A DNA stretch of 41,840 nucleotides from an uncultured Lachnospiraceae bacterium (GTDB lineage Bacteria > Bacillota > Clostridia > Lachnospirales > Lachnospiraceae), in assembly GCA_910585545.1 (NCBI GenBank), contig CAJUFN010000018.1:1-41840 (forward strand), written 5' to 3'. Positions 32,978 to 39,778 of the stretch are shown one piece after another (within the stretch, counting starts at the first letter, position 1; every line of letters begins with the position of its first letter). The notes under the pieces were generated by a model. That model was not told the origin of the DNA. It saw only the letters and a program-made list of their open reading frames with translations, and ran no database searches. Both the position numbers and the translations under genes were made by a program.

Positions 32978-33194
32978 GGAGACATTATGGAAAGCCAGAG
33001 GATATGACAGAAAGGCTATGATGGAGATTATAGAAATGTACCGCCCCCTGATGGTCAAATATGCGGTTGTGAACGGAAGGTTTGATGAAGATTTGTATCA
33101 GGAGTTCGTATATACCATGCTGCAGTGCATCCTGAAATTTCCGGTTGAGAAGTATGCACAAGGAAGCCAATCGGATGTTGGTTTGCTGGAATAA
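32967..33194 (+). CDS. Small sigma region-2-like / conjugative transposon helix-turn-helix protein
   Basis: A 75-residue protein (ATG at 32967 behind GGAGG) with LWKARGYDRKAMMEIIEMYRPLMVKYAVVNGRFDEDLYQEFVYTM. This pattern is found in the small helix-turn-helix proteins of Tn916-like elements and in sigma region 2 (acidic DEDLYQEF followed by a helix). Overlap with the region-4-type gene supports a joint role. It would bind core RNA polymerase and the -10 region if the split-sigma reading is right. Confidence 0.7.
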   Translation: MEFRETLWKARGYDRKAMMEIIEMYRPLMVKYAVVNGRFDEDLYQEFVYTMLQCILKFPVEKYAQGSQSDVGLLE

Positions 33195-33247
33195 ATGTAT
33201 GAGTGATACAGCTTATTAAAAATACACTATATATTGCGATGATATAT

Positions 33248-33276
33248 TTGACAAATACTATATATTGATATACAAT
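33248..33276 (+). promoter_or_regulatory. Promoter of the small-gene operon
   Basis: Perfect TTGACA (33248-33253) and TACAAT (33271-33276) are 17 bases apart, in an AT-rich region. The same -35/-10 pair and spacing occur at the conjugation promoter (39151-39179). Confidence 0.75.
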
Positions 33277-33384
33277 AAAATTGTTATATTTTATTTTCAG
33301 TAAGCAGACTGAAAAATCAACTTTTGTTTCGGCAACGGCCCAGACTAAAATTTTGGCAGGATTTCTGCGGATAACAGATAGGAA

Positions 33385-33423
33385 GACACTGATTATTTTA
33401 GAAGATGATTGGTGTCTTTTTTT
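33385..33423 (+). terminator. Leader terminator of the small-gene operon
   Basis: GACACTGATTATT pairs with GATGATTGGTGTC, followed by seven T's. It belongs to the same family as the hairpins at 21841 and 23992, with paired changes that keep the stem (for example A-T in place of G-C or G-U near the base). It lies between the promoter at 33248 and the first gene at 33508. Confidence 0.75.
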
Positions 33424-33507
33424 GCTGTTTAAAGTGTGAAGTGCGGGTATTTTAAGAAGAGCCGGAGATTGAAGCAAGGAACAATCAGAATGGAAGGAGG
33501 AATACGA

Positions 33508-33729
33508 ATGAAACAGAAGAAGCTTATATTGATCTATGGGAAAGTTGTGCAGCCAGTGCTAAAAGGAATGTCTGCAATATATTTCAGCAATGGGACATGG
33601 AAGGAGACCGCAAGGGTAAAGCGTGTGGTTGAGGTGACGGAGGAACATATTAAATTTGAAACAGACCGTATCCGGTACTGCATTGAGTTTCAAAAGGATG
33701 AAGCCGGTGCGCTACTTGTGGCTGCATAG
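33508..33729 (+). CDS. Small hypothetical protein, 73 residues
   Basis: The ATG at 33508 follows AGGAGG. The product is basic at first (MKQKKLILIYGKVVQP) and probably mostly beta strand; no domain is recognised. It is the first gene after the leader terminator and starts a series of about ten small genes with short gaps or overlaps, all on the plus strand. Confidence 0.6.
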   Translation: MKQKKLILIYGKVVQPVLKGMSAIYFSNGTWKETARVKRVVEVTEEHIKFETDRIRYCIEFQKDEAGALLVAA

Positions 33730-33741
33730 GAGAGGAAAAGA

Positions 33742-33933
33742 TTGACGATTAGAGAGGCAGGAAAAGGAGTTGTCATCACTGGATGGGGCATTTACCACAT
33801 AGGATTTATGGAGGATGATGAAACAGTGTTTACAGCCTATAACATGAAAGAGCTGGGAGAACTCTGGAAGGACTTTTGTAAGGATAATGAATTTCCAACA
33901 AATAGTATTGATTATATCGAAAAAGAATGGTAG
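33742..33933 (+). CDS. Small hypothetical protein, TTG start, 63 residues
   Basis: A TTG at 33742 follows AGGAGAGGAAAAGA, a good ribosome binding site, and there is no better start. The protein (REAGKGVVITGWGIYHIGFMEDDETVFTAYNMKELGELWKDFC) is acidic with a mixed alpha/beta pattern. Not recognised. Confidence 0.55.
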   Translation: MTIREAGKGVVITGWGIYHIGFMEDDETVFTAYNMKELGELWKDFCKDNEFPTNSIDYIEKEW

Positions 33934-33999
33934 GTGAAAAGAAATAAAAACGATAAAGATTCTGATAGAAAAACAGAGCATGGAGCAGAGGAGGATAAT

Positions 34000-34200
34000 A
34001 TGACGATTTATGATGTGACGGAGAACAAGAAAAGAATGGCTGTTTTTAATGTTTTGCTGGAAGAAGCCTGCAGGCAGTGGTGTGACCTGTTAGGGGATGC
34101 TCCGGAGAGAAAAGATGGAGAACAATTTGCAGAATTCTTTTTTGAGGTGTTTGAAGCAAAAGAAAACGAGTACATGGAAGAGATATTGTCTTTGGATTGA
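34000..34200 (+). CDS. Small hypothetical acidic protein, 66 residues
   Basis: The ATG at 34000 follows GAGGAGG. The product is helical and acidic (MTIYDVTENKKRMAVFNVLL near the start, FFFEVFEAKENEYMEEILSLD at the end). An upstream GTG (33934) would add 22 charged residues but lacks a good site. Not recognised; small, acidic proteins in such series are sometimes anti-defence factors, but nothing here proves it. Confidence 0.55.
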   Translation: MTIYDVTENKKRMAVFNVLLEEACRQWCDLLGDAPERKDGEQFAEFFFEVFEAKENEYMEEILSLD

Positions 34201-34211
34201 TGGGATTAAAA

Positions 34212-34574
34212 ATGATAAAAACAATAAAGATTACGGTAGAAAATCAAATATTGGTGGTGGAGCTTCCGGATTGGAGTTATAAGGAGAAGGCGAAAGCAAT
34301 CGGAGCAGAGTGTTTTGAAATCGTGAGGACACAGCGTATGTATGATCTTTTTGGAGACAGCGTTGTGATGATTGTAGATGATTCGGGATTTATAGAAAAT
34401 AAACCAATGAATCTGGTGGCATCCTATTTCTATGGTGCTGACGAACACGGCTATACTATTGCTGGAGATATACTCCTTGGAGTCGAGAGAAGCCCGTATA
34501 ATTTTCCGCTGTCTCATCCAGAAACAAGGAAAAGGTTACTGATAGAAAGATTTCCTATGCTTCGGGAAGGGTAA
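34212..34574 (+). CDS. Hypothetical protein, DUF3846-like
   Basis: A 120-residue protein. Its pattern (IGAECFEIVRTQRMYDLFGDSVVMIVDDSGFIENKPMNLVASYFYG, then GYTIAGDILLG) fits the DUF3846 family of small proteins common in conjugative elements and phages: a short strand, a cysteine-like position, acidic DDSG, N-x-P-N and AGDILLG. The start may instead be the ATG at 34200, which overlaps the previous stop (TGATG) and would allow coupling. Function of the family is not established. Confidence 0.6.
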   Translation: MIKTIKITVENQILVVELPDWSYKEKAKAIGAECFEIVRTQRMYDLFGDSVVMIVDDSGFIENKPMNLVASYFYGADEHGYTIAGDILLGVERSPYNFPLSHPETRKRLLIERFPMLREG

Positions 34575-34614
34575 TGTAGTTGAAGACAAGAAAGAAATTT
34601 GGAGGTATATATCA

Positions 34615-35307
34615 GTGAATGCTGAAGAAACAAAGCGATGGAAAGCGATGAATCTACGGTATAAGAAGCCCATTGTAAAAGATTTAAACCTTGATGCGAT
34701 AAAAGAAGCGTTGTGTGAAATCGGAGATGAGTGCGATGACGTACAATATTATCTTGACTACCATGAAGAAACTCTTCTTAATGCGCTGGATGGAGATGAA
34801 GATGATGCCTATGAATTTAGGATGATGTTTTCTGATCTGTCTGCTGAATGCGATCAGATGTGGGAGGACTTGAGAAAAGAGTATGTGCCAGAGTATTTCG
34901 ACCTTTTTTTCGTAGCTGTAGGGAAGGGGTATGAAATGGTTGGATATGATGTATATGAGCATGATTACTTTGGTTTAGATTATATTGAAAGTGAATGGGC
35001 GAACGAAGAAGCGGTAAAGAAAATGAAGGCTCTTACAAAAGATCAATTAATTAAAACAGCTCAGTACTGTTTTAAGATTTTTCAGGCATATATTGGATTG
35101 CAGCACCGATACGACTGTATTAAGGCGGCGATGGATATATTGCGTGATTCAAACACGGGTTATCTTCAAATGGTGGATCAAATTGAAAAACAGTATGAAA
35201 AAGCGAATGAGTCAACGGATGGATTTAAGTGGTGGAGCCATACCCCTGAAGTGAATGATTTGGACAGGCTTATAGAAAACATGCCGCAGGAAGTATGGCT
35301 GCAGTAA
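34615..35307 (+). CDS. Hypothetical protein, 230 residues, GTG start
   Basis: A GTG at 34615 lies 9 bases after GGAGG. The protein is acidic and largely helical (DLNLDAIKEALCEIGDECDDVQYYLDYHEETLLNALDGDEDDAYEFRMMF has repeated acidic pairs), with no signal or membrane segment. It ends with WWSHTPEVNDLDRLIENMPQEVWLQ. Not recognised. It shares its reading direction and spacing with the small-gene series and is the largest product in it. Confidence 0.65.
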   Translation: MNAEETKRWKAMNLRYKKPIVKDLNLDAIKEALCEIGDECDDVQYYLDYHEETLLNALDGDEDDAYEFRMMFSDLSAECDQMWEDLRKEYVPEYFDLFFVAVGKGYEMVGYDVYEHDYFGLDYIESEWANEEAVKKMKALTKDQLIKTAQYCFKIFQAYIGLQHRYDCIKAAMDILRDSNTGYLQMVDQIEKQYEKANESTDGFKWWSHTPEVNDLDRLIENMPQEVWLQ

Positions 35308-35407
35308 GATAAGAGAGGATGGAGATAGAAGTTATTGCCGCTGCAGAGATGTTGTTTCTGCAGCGGTAGTAATTTGTCAAGAATATTATGGAGGTGTGAA
35401 TTTTGAT

Positions 35408-35605
35408 ATGGAAAAAGGATGTAAAGGTTATGTTGGTGTGGCATGCATAAACGGTACTTGCCCTAAAACAATTAAGGAAGAATATGAAGAACAAAGCAGA
35501 TCTATCATACATTGTGGTCAGTGTTTTTTAAACATGGGATGTGAGGATTGTGCTTTGGCTGGCACAAAGTATTGTAAAACTGAAGACAAGGAGGAAAGCA
35601 GATGA
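35408..35605 (+). CDS. Small cysteine-rich protein, 65 residues
   Basis: Ten cysteines in 65 residues (KGCKGYVGVACINGTCP, HCGQCFLNMGCEDCALAGTKYC) suggest zinc or iron-sulfur binding. GGAGGTG lies 12 bases before the ATG at 35408; a GTG directly after that site (35396) is too close. The stop overlaps the next start by 4 bases. Not recognised. Confidence 0.6.
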   Translation: MEKGCKGYVGVACINGTCPKTIKEEYEEQSRSIIHCGQCFLNMGCEDCALAGTKYCKTEDKEESR

Positions 35606-36042
35606 AATATTATAGTATACAGCGACCGATTACACCGGGGAATTATCCGAAGTCACCATTTAAGGAAGTCCTTAATATTGTCAACTTTGATTCCAGAATG
35701 TATTGTGAGGAAATTGGGCAGGAAGCATGGGGATATATTGAGTACAAAGCACCGCTTCATCCCAAAGACGCGATGGAGTATGAGCTGATGCCTGTTCCAG
35801 ACAAAATCATTCACGTTTCGTTTGTTGGAGTGGATTCATGGGGGCACCGGGTATATAAGGATGAAATGGGAAGACTTTGGAAATATTGTGATCCGGGAGA
35901 AATGCCGGAAGAAAGGCATGACGGGTTATTTCGGGCTTCCAGTAATGATCCAGACGGTGAGCCGGACTATCCGCTTCGCGGGGATATGGATTATAGAATA
36001 AAGGACATAGGAGGTTTTTATGGGAATGTATCACAAAAATAG
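35602..36042 (+). CDS. Hypothetical element protein, 146 residues
   Basis: The N-terminal part (YYSIQRPITPGNYPKSPFKEVLNIVNFDSRMYCEEIGQEAWGYIEYKAPL) looks like a family of small proteins that I associate with conjugative elements of Lachnospiraceae, but I cannot name its function. The remainder contains DSWGHRVYKDEMGRLWKY and a Pro/Asp-rich end. It overlaps the previous gene by 4 bases and the next one by 23. GGAGG precedes the ATG. Confidence 0.65.
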   Translation: MKYYSIQRPITPGNYPKSPFKEVLNIVNFDSRMYCEEIGQEAWGYIEYKAPLHPKDAMEYELMPVPDKIIHVSFVGVDSWGHRVYKDEMGRLWKYCDPGEMPEERHDGLFRASSNDPDGEPDYPLRGDMDYRIKDIGGFYGNVSQK

Positions 36043-36202
36043 GTTTGCTGGGATTAGAAATAAGCGTTATATAAAAAGATGCACTTCGCGGGGAATGCGA
36101 AGGGTGGTGAAGAAAAGCTGCAGGGATGAAATGACAGATGGAATTACATTGACAAGGAAAAGCCATAATCTTTATGGAACAGATGCGTGGGACTTTAGTT
36201 AA
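36020..36202 (+). CDS. Small basic protein, 60 residues
   Basis: AGGAGG lies 6 bases before the ATG at 36020, inside the end of the previous gene. The product is strongly basic (KNRFAGIRNKRYIKRCTSRGMRR), which suggests nucleic-acid binding, but no fold is recognised. It ends with GTDAWDFS. Confidence 0.5.
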   Translation: MGMYHKNRFAGIRNKRYIKRCTSRGMRRVVKKSCRDEMTDGITLTRKSHNLYGTDAWDFS

Positions 36203-36231
36203 ATGACGATTCGGTTGAAGGAGGAAAGAAG

Positions 36232-36630
36232 ATGATAAGTATATTTATAAGTCCATATGACAGAGAGTTAGATGAGTGCTTGAATAGTCAGAATGAGTTA
36301 GAAGAAAAGCTGGATGCTGAGAGGAAGAGGAAAAATGCTTTATTTGCAAAGATGGAGAGCTTCTATACTGACAGGTTCAAAGAGTCCTATTTTAAATCAA
36401 GAGAAGGGAAGATCGGACAGATAAGCTATGTTTATGCGAAAGAAGGAAAACTTTTCGTTCATTTATATTTTTTAGAAATCACTGCAAATTCAAAACTCAT
36501 AAAGAAGTATAACAATATTGAACTGTTCGGTAAGGAGATGGAGAAACTGACAGAACTTACGGAAGCGGAGTATCAGGGAGAATTTTTTGCTTATGTAAAT
36601 AAAAGGATTAGGATAGTTGAAACCGAATAG
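36232..36630 (+). CDS. Hypothetical protein with coiled-coil start, 132 residues
   Basis: After a short hydrophobic N-terminus (MISIFISPYDRE), residues 12-40 are Glu/Lys-rich and likely form a coiled coil (LNSQNELEEKLDAERKRKN). The rest is mixed alpha/beta. GGAGG precedes the ATG. Not recognised. Confidence 0.6.
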   Translation: MISIFISPYDRELDECLNSQNELEEKLDAERKRKNALFAKMESFYTDRFKESYFKSREGKIGQISYVYAKEGKLFVHLYFLEITANSKLIKKYNNIELFGKEMEKLTELTEAEYQGEFFAYVNKRIRIVETE

Positions 36631-36646
36631 TAGGAGGAAAGTGAAA

Positions 36647-37147
36647 ATGAGAATACCATTACCATGCAATTTCGGAGATTCTGCAAAGTGCAATGGAAAA
36701 CTTCTACTTTTAAAGGGCGTGTCCTGGTTTCAGTGGACGAAAGGGATGGAATATACATACTTCTTTTCCCAAAATGATTTCTGGCATGATACGGACTTTT
36801 ATACTACATTTGATGTAAGGCAGATGCCTTGTGAGTTTTGTATTCCAGATGGTTTATTGATTGACAGACCGGTTAAGGAGCATGGGTATCCACTGAAGGG
36901 AAGAGGGCATGCTTTCGGGATACATTATGAGAACGGACAGACATACATGGATTTTATTATGACAAGTTTCTTTTTCACACATATCAGGGTACAGTGTGAC
37001 GGAGATGGGAAATATGTCAAGGGAGGTAATATTTTATTTCCTCCGAGCTGGGATACGGAAGAAAAGAGGAAAGCAGCTGTCCTGAAATCTTATAGCGGAC
37101 GTTGCAGGTTTACGAAAATCTGTTATAATGAAGATGAAGAAAGCTAG
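36647..37147 (+). CDS. Hypothetical element protein, 166 residues
   Basis: The ATG at 36647 follows AGGAGG. The product is rich in aromatic residues and Cys (IPLPCNFGDSAKCNG, WFQWTKGMEYTYFFSQNDFWHDTDFY, QMPCEFCIPDG) and is predicted to be mostly beta. It contains HGYPLKGRGHAFGIHYENG. No family is recognised. The end overlaps the frameshifted gene at 37128. Confidence 0.6.
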   Translation: MRIPLPCNFGDSAKCNGKLLLLKGVSWFQWTKGMEYTYFFSQNDFWHDTDFYTTFDVRQMPCEFCIPDGLLIDRPVKEHGYPLKGRGHAFGIHYENGQTYMDFIMTSFFFTHIRVQCDGDGKYVKGGNILFPPSWDTEEKRKAAVLKSYSGRCRFTKICYNEDEES

Positions 37148-37555
37148 TTCGGAATTGATGCGGCTTTCGGACGAATTCTTTGAAAGGAACAAGGAGTATG
37201 TATGGCTCTTGGATGCAGTGAGGCGGCATCAAAGTGAAAAGATGGAGCCTGATGCGGCTGTGGACGTAGCTCTTGATGAGATGCTGAATATGTGAGTAAA
37301 ACGTTTCTTTTGGAAAATCGAGCAGAGGTGAAAAGTATGTTCCTTACTGAATATAACGAAGAGAAGGTCATGGAGAAAGAACGCCAGGAAGGATACTGGG
37401 AAGGATACCGAGAAGGACGCCAAGAGAGAAATATTGAGATTGCTTCTGATATGCTGAAAGCGGGAGGAATGTCAGTTCCTTTTATAGCACAAATCAGCAG
37501 GCTGTCAGAGGAAGACGTATTAAAAATTCAGGAGAAGTTACAGAGTCTTGACTGA
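37128..37555 (+). pseudogene. Frameshifted Rpn/PD-(D/E)XK nuclease-like C-terminal piece
   Basis: Two overlapping frames join into one family-like sequence. Residues 1-55 from the ATG at 37128 (ELMRLSDEFFERNKEYVWLL, then a helix ending in ALDEM) are followed, after a change of frame near 37283-37295, by FLLENRAEVKSMFLTEYNEEKVMEKERQEGYWEGYREG to the stop at 37555. The second part resembles the C-terminal tail of Rpn-type or PDDEXK transposase-like proteins common in Lachnospiraceae. A one- or two-base indel would explain the break. The catalytic N-terminal domain is absent, so this is at most a remnant, or a pair of small overlapping genes if the second starts at the GTG at 37292. Confidence 0.5.
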
Positions 37556-37620
37556 CAGAGCATGGAGTGATTCATGCCCTGCTACACTAAAGGCTAACTG
37601 GAATAAAAAGGGTGGCGAAT

Positions 37621-38994
37621 ATGGAACTGGGACGGATGATTTATAGAGATCTTCTTGCATGGAAGACAGAAAAAACAGGCAGGGTACTGGAGCTTCAGGG
37701 GGCAAGGCAGGTAGGAAAAACATATATATTGAAGAAGTTTGCCAAAGAGAATTTTGAGCATTTCCATTATATTAATATGGCAGAGGAAAGCGGAAAAGAT
37801 TTTCTGGACTGCCTGGAACAGGCAGCAAGTTGGACGCCGGGAACTCCAAGGCCGGAATATCAGATATTAAAAGAGGCATTCCGGTTATATAATCAGGATT
37901 TTGCAGATGGTGAAGATACGGTTATTGTTATTGACGAAATTCAGGAGTCAGCAAGGGTATATAACCAGATCCGCACGCTTGCCAGAGAATTTGATTCTTA
38001 TGTTATTGTTACCGGAAGCTATTTGGGAAAGGCGCTGCAAAAGGAGTTCTTTCTCCCAGCCGGAGATACGGACAAGCTTCAGATGGGAACCCTGTCATTT
38101 GAAGAGTTTGTTTCTGCGCTTGGAGATGGGGAGCTTTACCGCACAGCAGAGCTTTATGGAGGTTCAGAGACTTTTGTTTATGAGAAACTGAAAGAATATT
38201 TCGATATCTATCAGAAAATCGGGGGTTATCCGGCAGTCGTAACGCATTATGTGGAACATCATGACATTCGGAAATGTGAAGAAATGATTGAACGCCTGAT
38301 GGATATTTTTACAAGTGAATCCACCCGTTATTTTACAGATATTATGGATGTCGATATTTTCCCAAAGCTGTTTCAGGCGGTTGCAATTCTGATGCTGCGG
38401 GAGAAACAGGGAGTACGCGAGTTAGGGACAGAGCTTAGTAAGATCATCTATCAGGAAGAAAGCGGACGTACGACGAAAAAGATGGTAAACCATGCGATTA
38501 GCTGGCTTGCACAGTCCCATATCATAGGGTATGCGTCAAAAAGTACGGATTGTGATTATTTACAGATTAAAGAGAACTGCAGATATTACTTCCTTGATTT
38601 GGGGATTGCGTACTATTTTCTCAAAACAACAGGTGCGGCGCCTGAACAGGTAAAGGGGCTGCTGGCAGAAAATTATGTTTATCTGTGCCTGCGTGAGAGA
38701 ATGCAGAAAAGAAGAGAAATTGCGGGCAATACTCCCTGGTTTGCCCTGTATCAGAAAACGAAGGGTGAATTGGATTTTTATGTAAGGAGCCTTATGGACT
38801 ATAAGAATTACGGGATAGAGGTAAAGAGTACGGATGCTATTGCAAAGACTGCAAAGAGACTGTTGGAGGATGGAAAGCTTAACTATCTGTATCTCTTAAA
38901 AGGGGATACGAAAGGCGGAACTTCTGGAGATGGAAAAGTATATACAGTTCCGCTGTATCTGGCAGACAGAATGAACTTTGATTTAGGTATCTGA
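37621..38994 (+). CDS. AAA ATPase with DUF4143 domain
   Basis: A 457-residue protein. The N-terminal AAA_14-type ATPase has Walker A GARQVGKT (residues 27-34), Walker B VIVIDEIQES and a sensor segment VIVTGSYLG. The C-terminal DUF4143 domain ends in a nuclease-like core (TKGELDFYV...YGIEVKS) resembling PD-(D/E)XK enzymes. Such proteins are widespread in anaerobes, often near mobile DNA, and their role is not settled. GGGTGG precedes the ATG at 37621. It is apparently complete and stands between the small-gene series and the conjugation operon. Confidence 0.88.
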   Translation: MELGRMIYRDLLAWKTEKTGRVLELQGARQVGKTYILKKFAKENFEHFHYINMAEESGKDFLDCLEQAASWTPGTPRPEYQILKEAFRLYNQDFADGEDTVIVIDEIQESARVYNQIRTLAREFDSYVIVTGSYLGKALQKEFFLPAGDTDKLQMGTLSFEEFVSALGDGELYRTAELYGGSETFVYEKLKEYFDIYQKIGGYPAVVTHYVEHHDIRKCEEMIERLMDIFTSESTRYFTDIMDVDIFPKLFQAVAILMLREKQGVRELGTELSKIIYQEESGRTTKKMVNHAISWLAQSHIIGYASKSTDCDYLQIKENCRYYFLDLGIAYYFLKTTGAAPEQVKGLLAENYVYLCLRERMQKRREIAGNTPWFALYQKTKGELDFYVRSLMDYKNYGIEVKSTDAIAKTAKRLLEDGKLNYLYLLKGDTKGGTSGDGKVYTVPLYLADRMNFDLGI

Positions 38995-39048
38995 TTTGTC
39001 AGGGAGATACTCGTATATGACAAAAGTATTTCAGATGGTTATTTATGG

Positions 39049-39070
39049 GGGTGCAGAGAAATCTGTGCCC
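39049..39070. other. Hairpin with GAAA tetraloop after the DUF4143 gene
   Basis: GGGTGCAGA (39049-39057) pairs with TCTGTGCCC (39062-39070), with two G-U pairs around GAAA. No strong T-run follows; it may be a weak terminator or a processing site. Confidence 0.5.
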
Positions 39071-39112
39071 TATACTTTAAAAAGGAATATAATTATTGTA
39101 AGAGAATCAAAT

Positions 39113-39139
39113 TGCGACGGAAATGCGACGGTATTGCGG
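39113..39139. promoter_or_regulatory. 11-bp-spaced direct repeats upstream of the conjugation promoter
   Basis: TGCGACGG at 39113-39120 and 39124-39131, and a shortened TGCGG at 39135-39139, recur every 11 bases. They end 11 bases before the -35 box. Helical phasing suggests binding of an activator or repressor on one face of the DNA. Confidence 0.6.
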
Positions 39140-39150
39140 CTCCTGTGATA

Positions 39151-39179
39151 TTGACATACAATTCTCGTCCGTATACAAT
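39151..39179 (+). promoter_or_regulatory. Promoter of the conjugation operon
   Basis: Perfect TTGACA (39151-39156) and TACAAT (39174-39179), 17 bases apart. Transcription would start near 39186, about 125 bases before the first start codon. Confidence 0.75.
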
Positions 39180-39244
39180 GGTAAAGTAAAGTTTTGTGCA
39201 TGCGGGTGACTTGCATGGAGAGCCGCAGGACATTACAGGGAGCT

Positions 39245-39273
39245 GGCAGCCGATAAATGGGGCTGTCTTTTTT
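39245..39273 (+). terminator. Leader terminator of the conjugation operon
   Basis: GGCAGCC (39245-39251) pairs with GGCTGTC (39261-39267), followed by six T's. It lies between the promoter at 39151 and the TTG start at 39310, so it may limit read-through unless it is bypassed. Confidence 0.65.
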
Positions 39274-39309
39274 CATGTCATTTTTTCAGAACAGAAGGGA
39301 GGGGACTCA

Positions 39310-39702
39310 TTGGCAGGAAATTTAAGAGAACAGAACATGGAGGTGAAGGAGCCGGGGAACCAGTTTGTGAAGCTGATTCCCCGGTTTGCGTTTACAGCGT
39401 TTCTTGCGGTCGTTTTACTGGCTGTATCTGCATCACCTGTGTTTGCGGATACGATCTTTGATACGGCGAAGAATGCTATGCAGACGGTCTATAAGGATGT
39501 GGCCGGTATTGCAACTGTGGCGGCTGTCGTATGCTCGGCAGTGTGCCTGTTTCTGATGAATTTTTCAAAATCAGGACGTACGGTGGACGAATCCAGGTCA
39601 TGGCTGAAACGGATTATCGTATGCTGGGCGGCGCTCATGACGCTTGGCGCTATCGTAACGTATTTTGAGAGTATTATTCCAAAGAGTATGTTCGGCGGCT
39701 AA
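39310..39702 (+). CDS. VirB2/TrbC-like conjugation membrane protein
   Basis: A 130-residue protein. A TTG at 39310 follows GGGAGGGG at a good distance; an in-frame ATG at 39337 is the alternative. It has a signal-like segment ending at ASPVFA (about residues 27-46) and two further hydrophobic spans (IATVAAVVCSAVCLFLMNF and IIVCWAALMTLGAIVTYF) joined by a basic loop. This is the usual form of VirB2-like pilin or pore proteins of Gram-positive type IV secretion systems. It is the first gene of the conjugation operon and is followed by a TrbL/VirB6-like gene. Confidence 0.75.
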   Translation: MAGNLREQNMEVKEPGNQFVKLIPRFAFTAFLAVVLLAVSASPVFADTIFDTAKNAMQTVYKDVAGIATVAAVVCSAVCLFLMNFSKSGRTVDESRSWLKRIIVCWAALMTLGAIVTYFESIIPKSMFGG

Positions 39703-39778
39703 AAACGCCGGGCAGATAAAAACATGCCGGCGCTCTCCCGGCAGAAAGGGGGATGCCTTAACGGGTGACAGATAAGAT

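Larger units (their letters stand above)
33195..33507 (+). other. Intergenic leader region of the small-gene operon
   Basis: It holds a strong promoter (33248-33276), a hairpin at 33294-33315 (TTTTCAGT/ACTGAAAA) and the terminator at 33385-33423. AGGAGG of the first gene lies near 33496. No supported gene. Confidence 0.6.
38995..39309 (+). other. Intergenic control region of the conjugation operon
   Basis: It holds a GAAA-loop hairpin (39049-39070), spaced direct repeats (39113-39139), a strong promoter (39151-39179) and a leader terminator (39245-39273). No supported gene; the open frame that reaches back to 39196 crosses the terminator and lacks a start signal. Confidence 0.65.

Noticed and set aside
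35338..35366. Perfect 10-bp stem (CCGCTGCAGA) between the genes at 34615 and 35408, as a terminator
   Set aside because: No T-run after it, and both flanking genes read through in one direction. It may be a minor RNA hairpin only.
39196..39309. Upstream extension of the VirB2-like gene
   Set aside because: The 38 extra codons run through the leader terminator and have no start signal, whereas TTG 39310 has a strong Shine-Dalgarno site.
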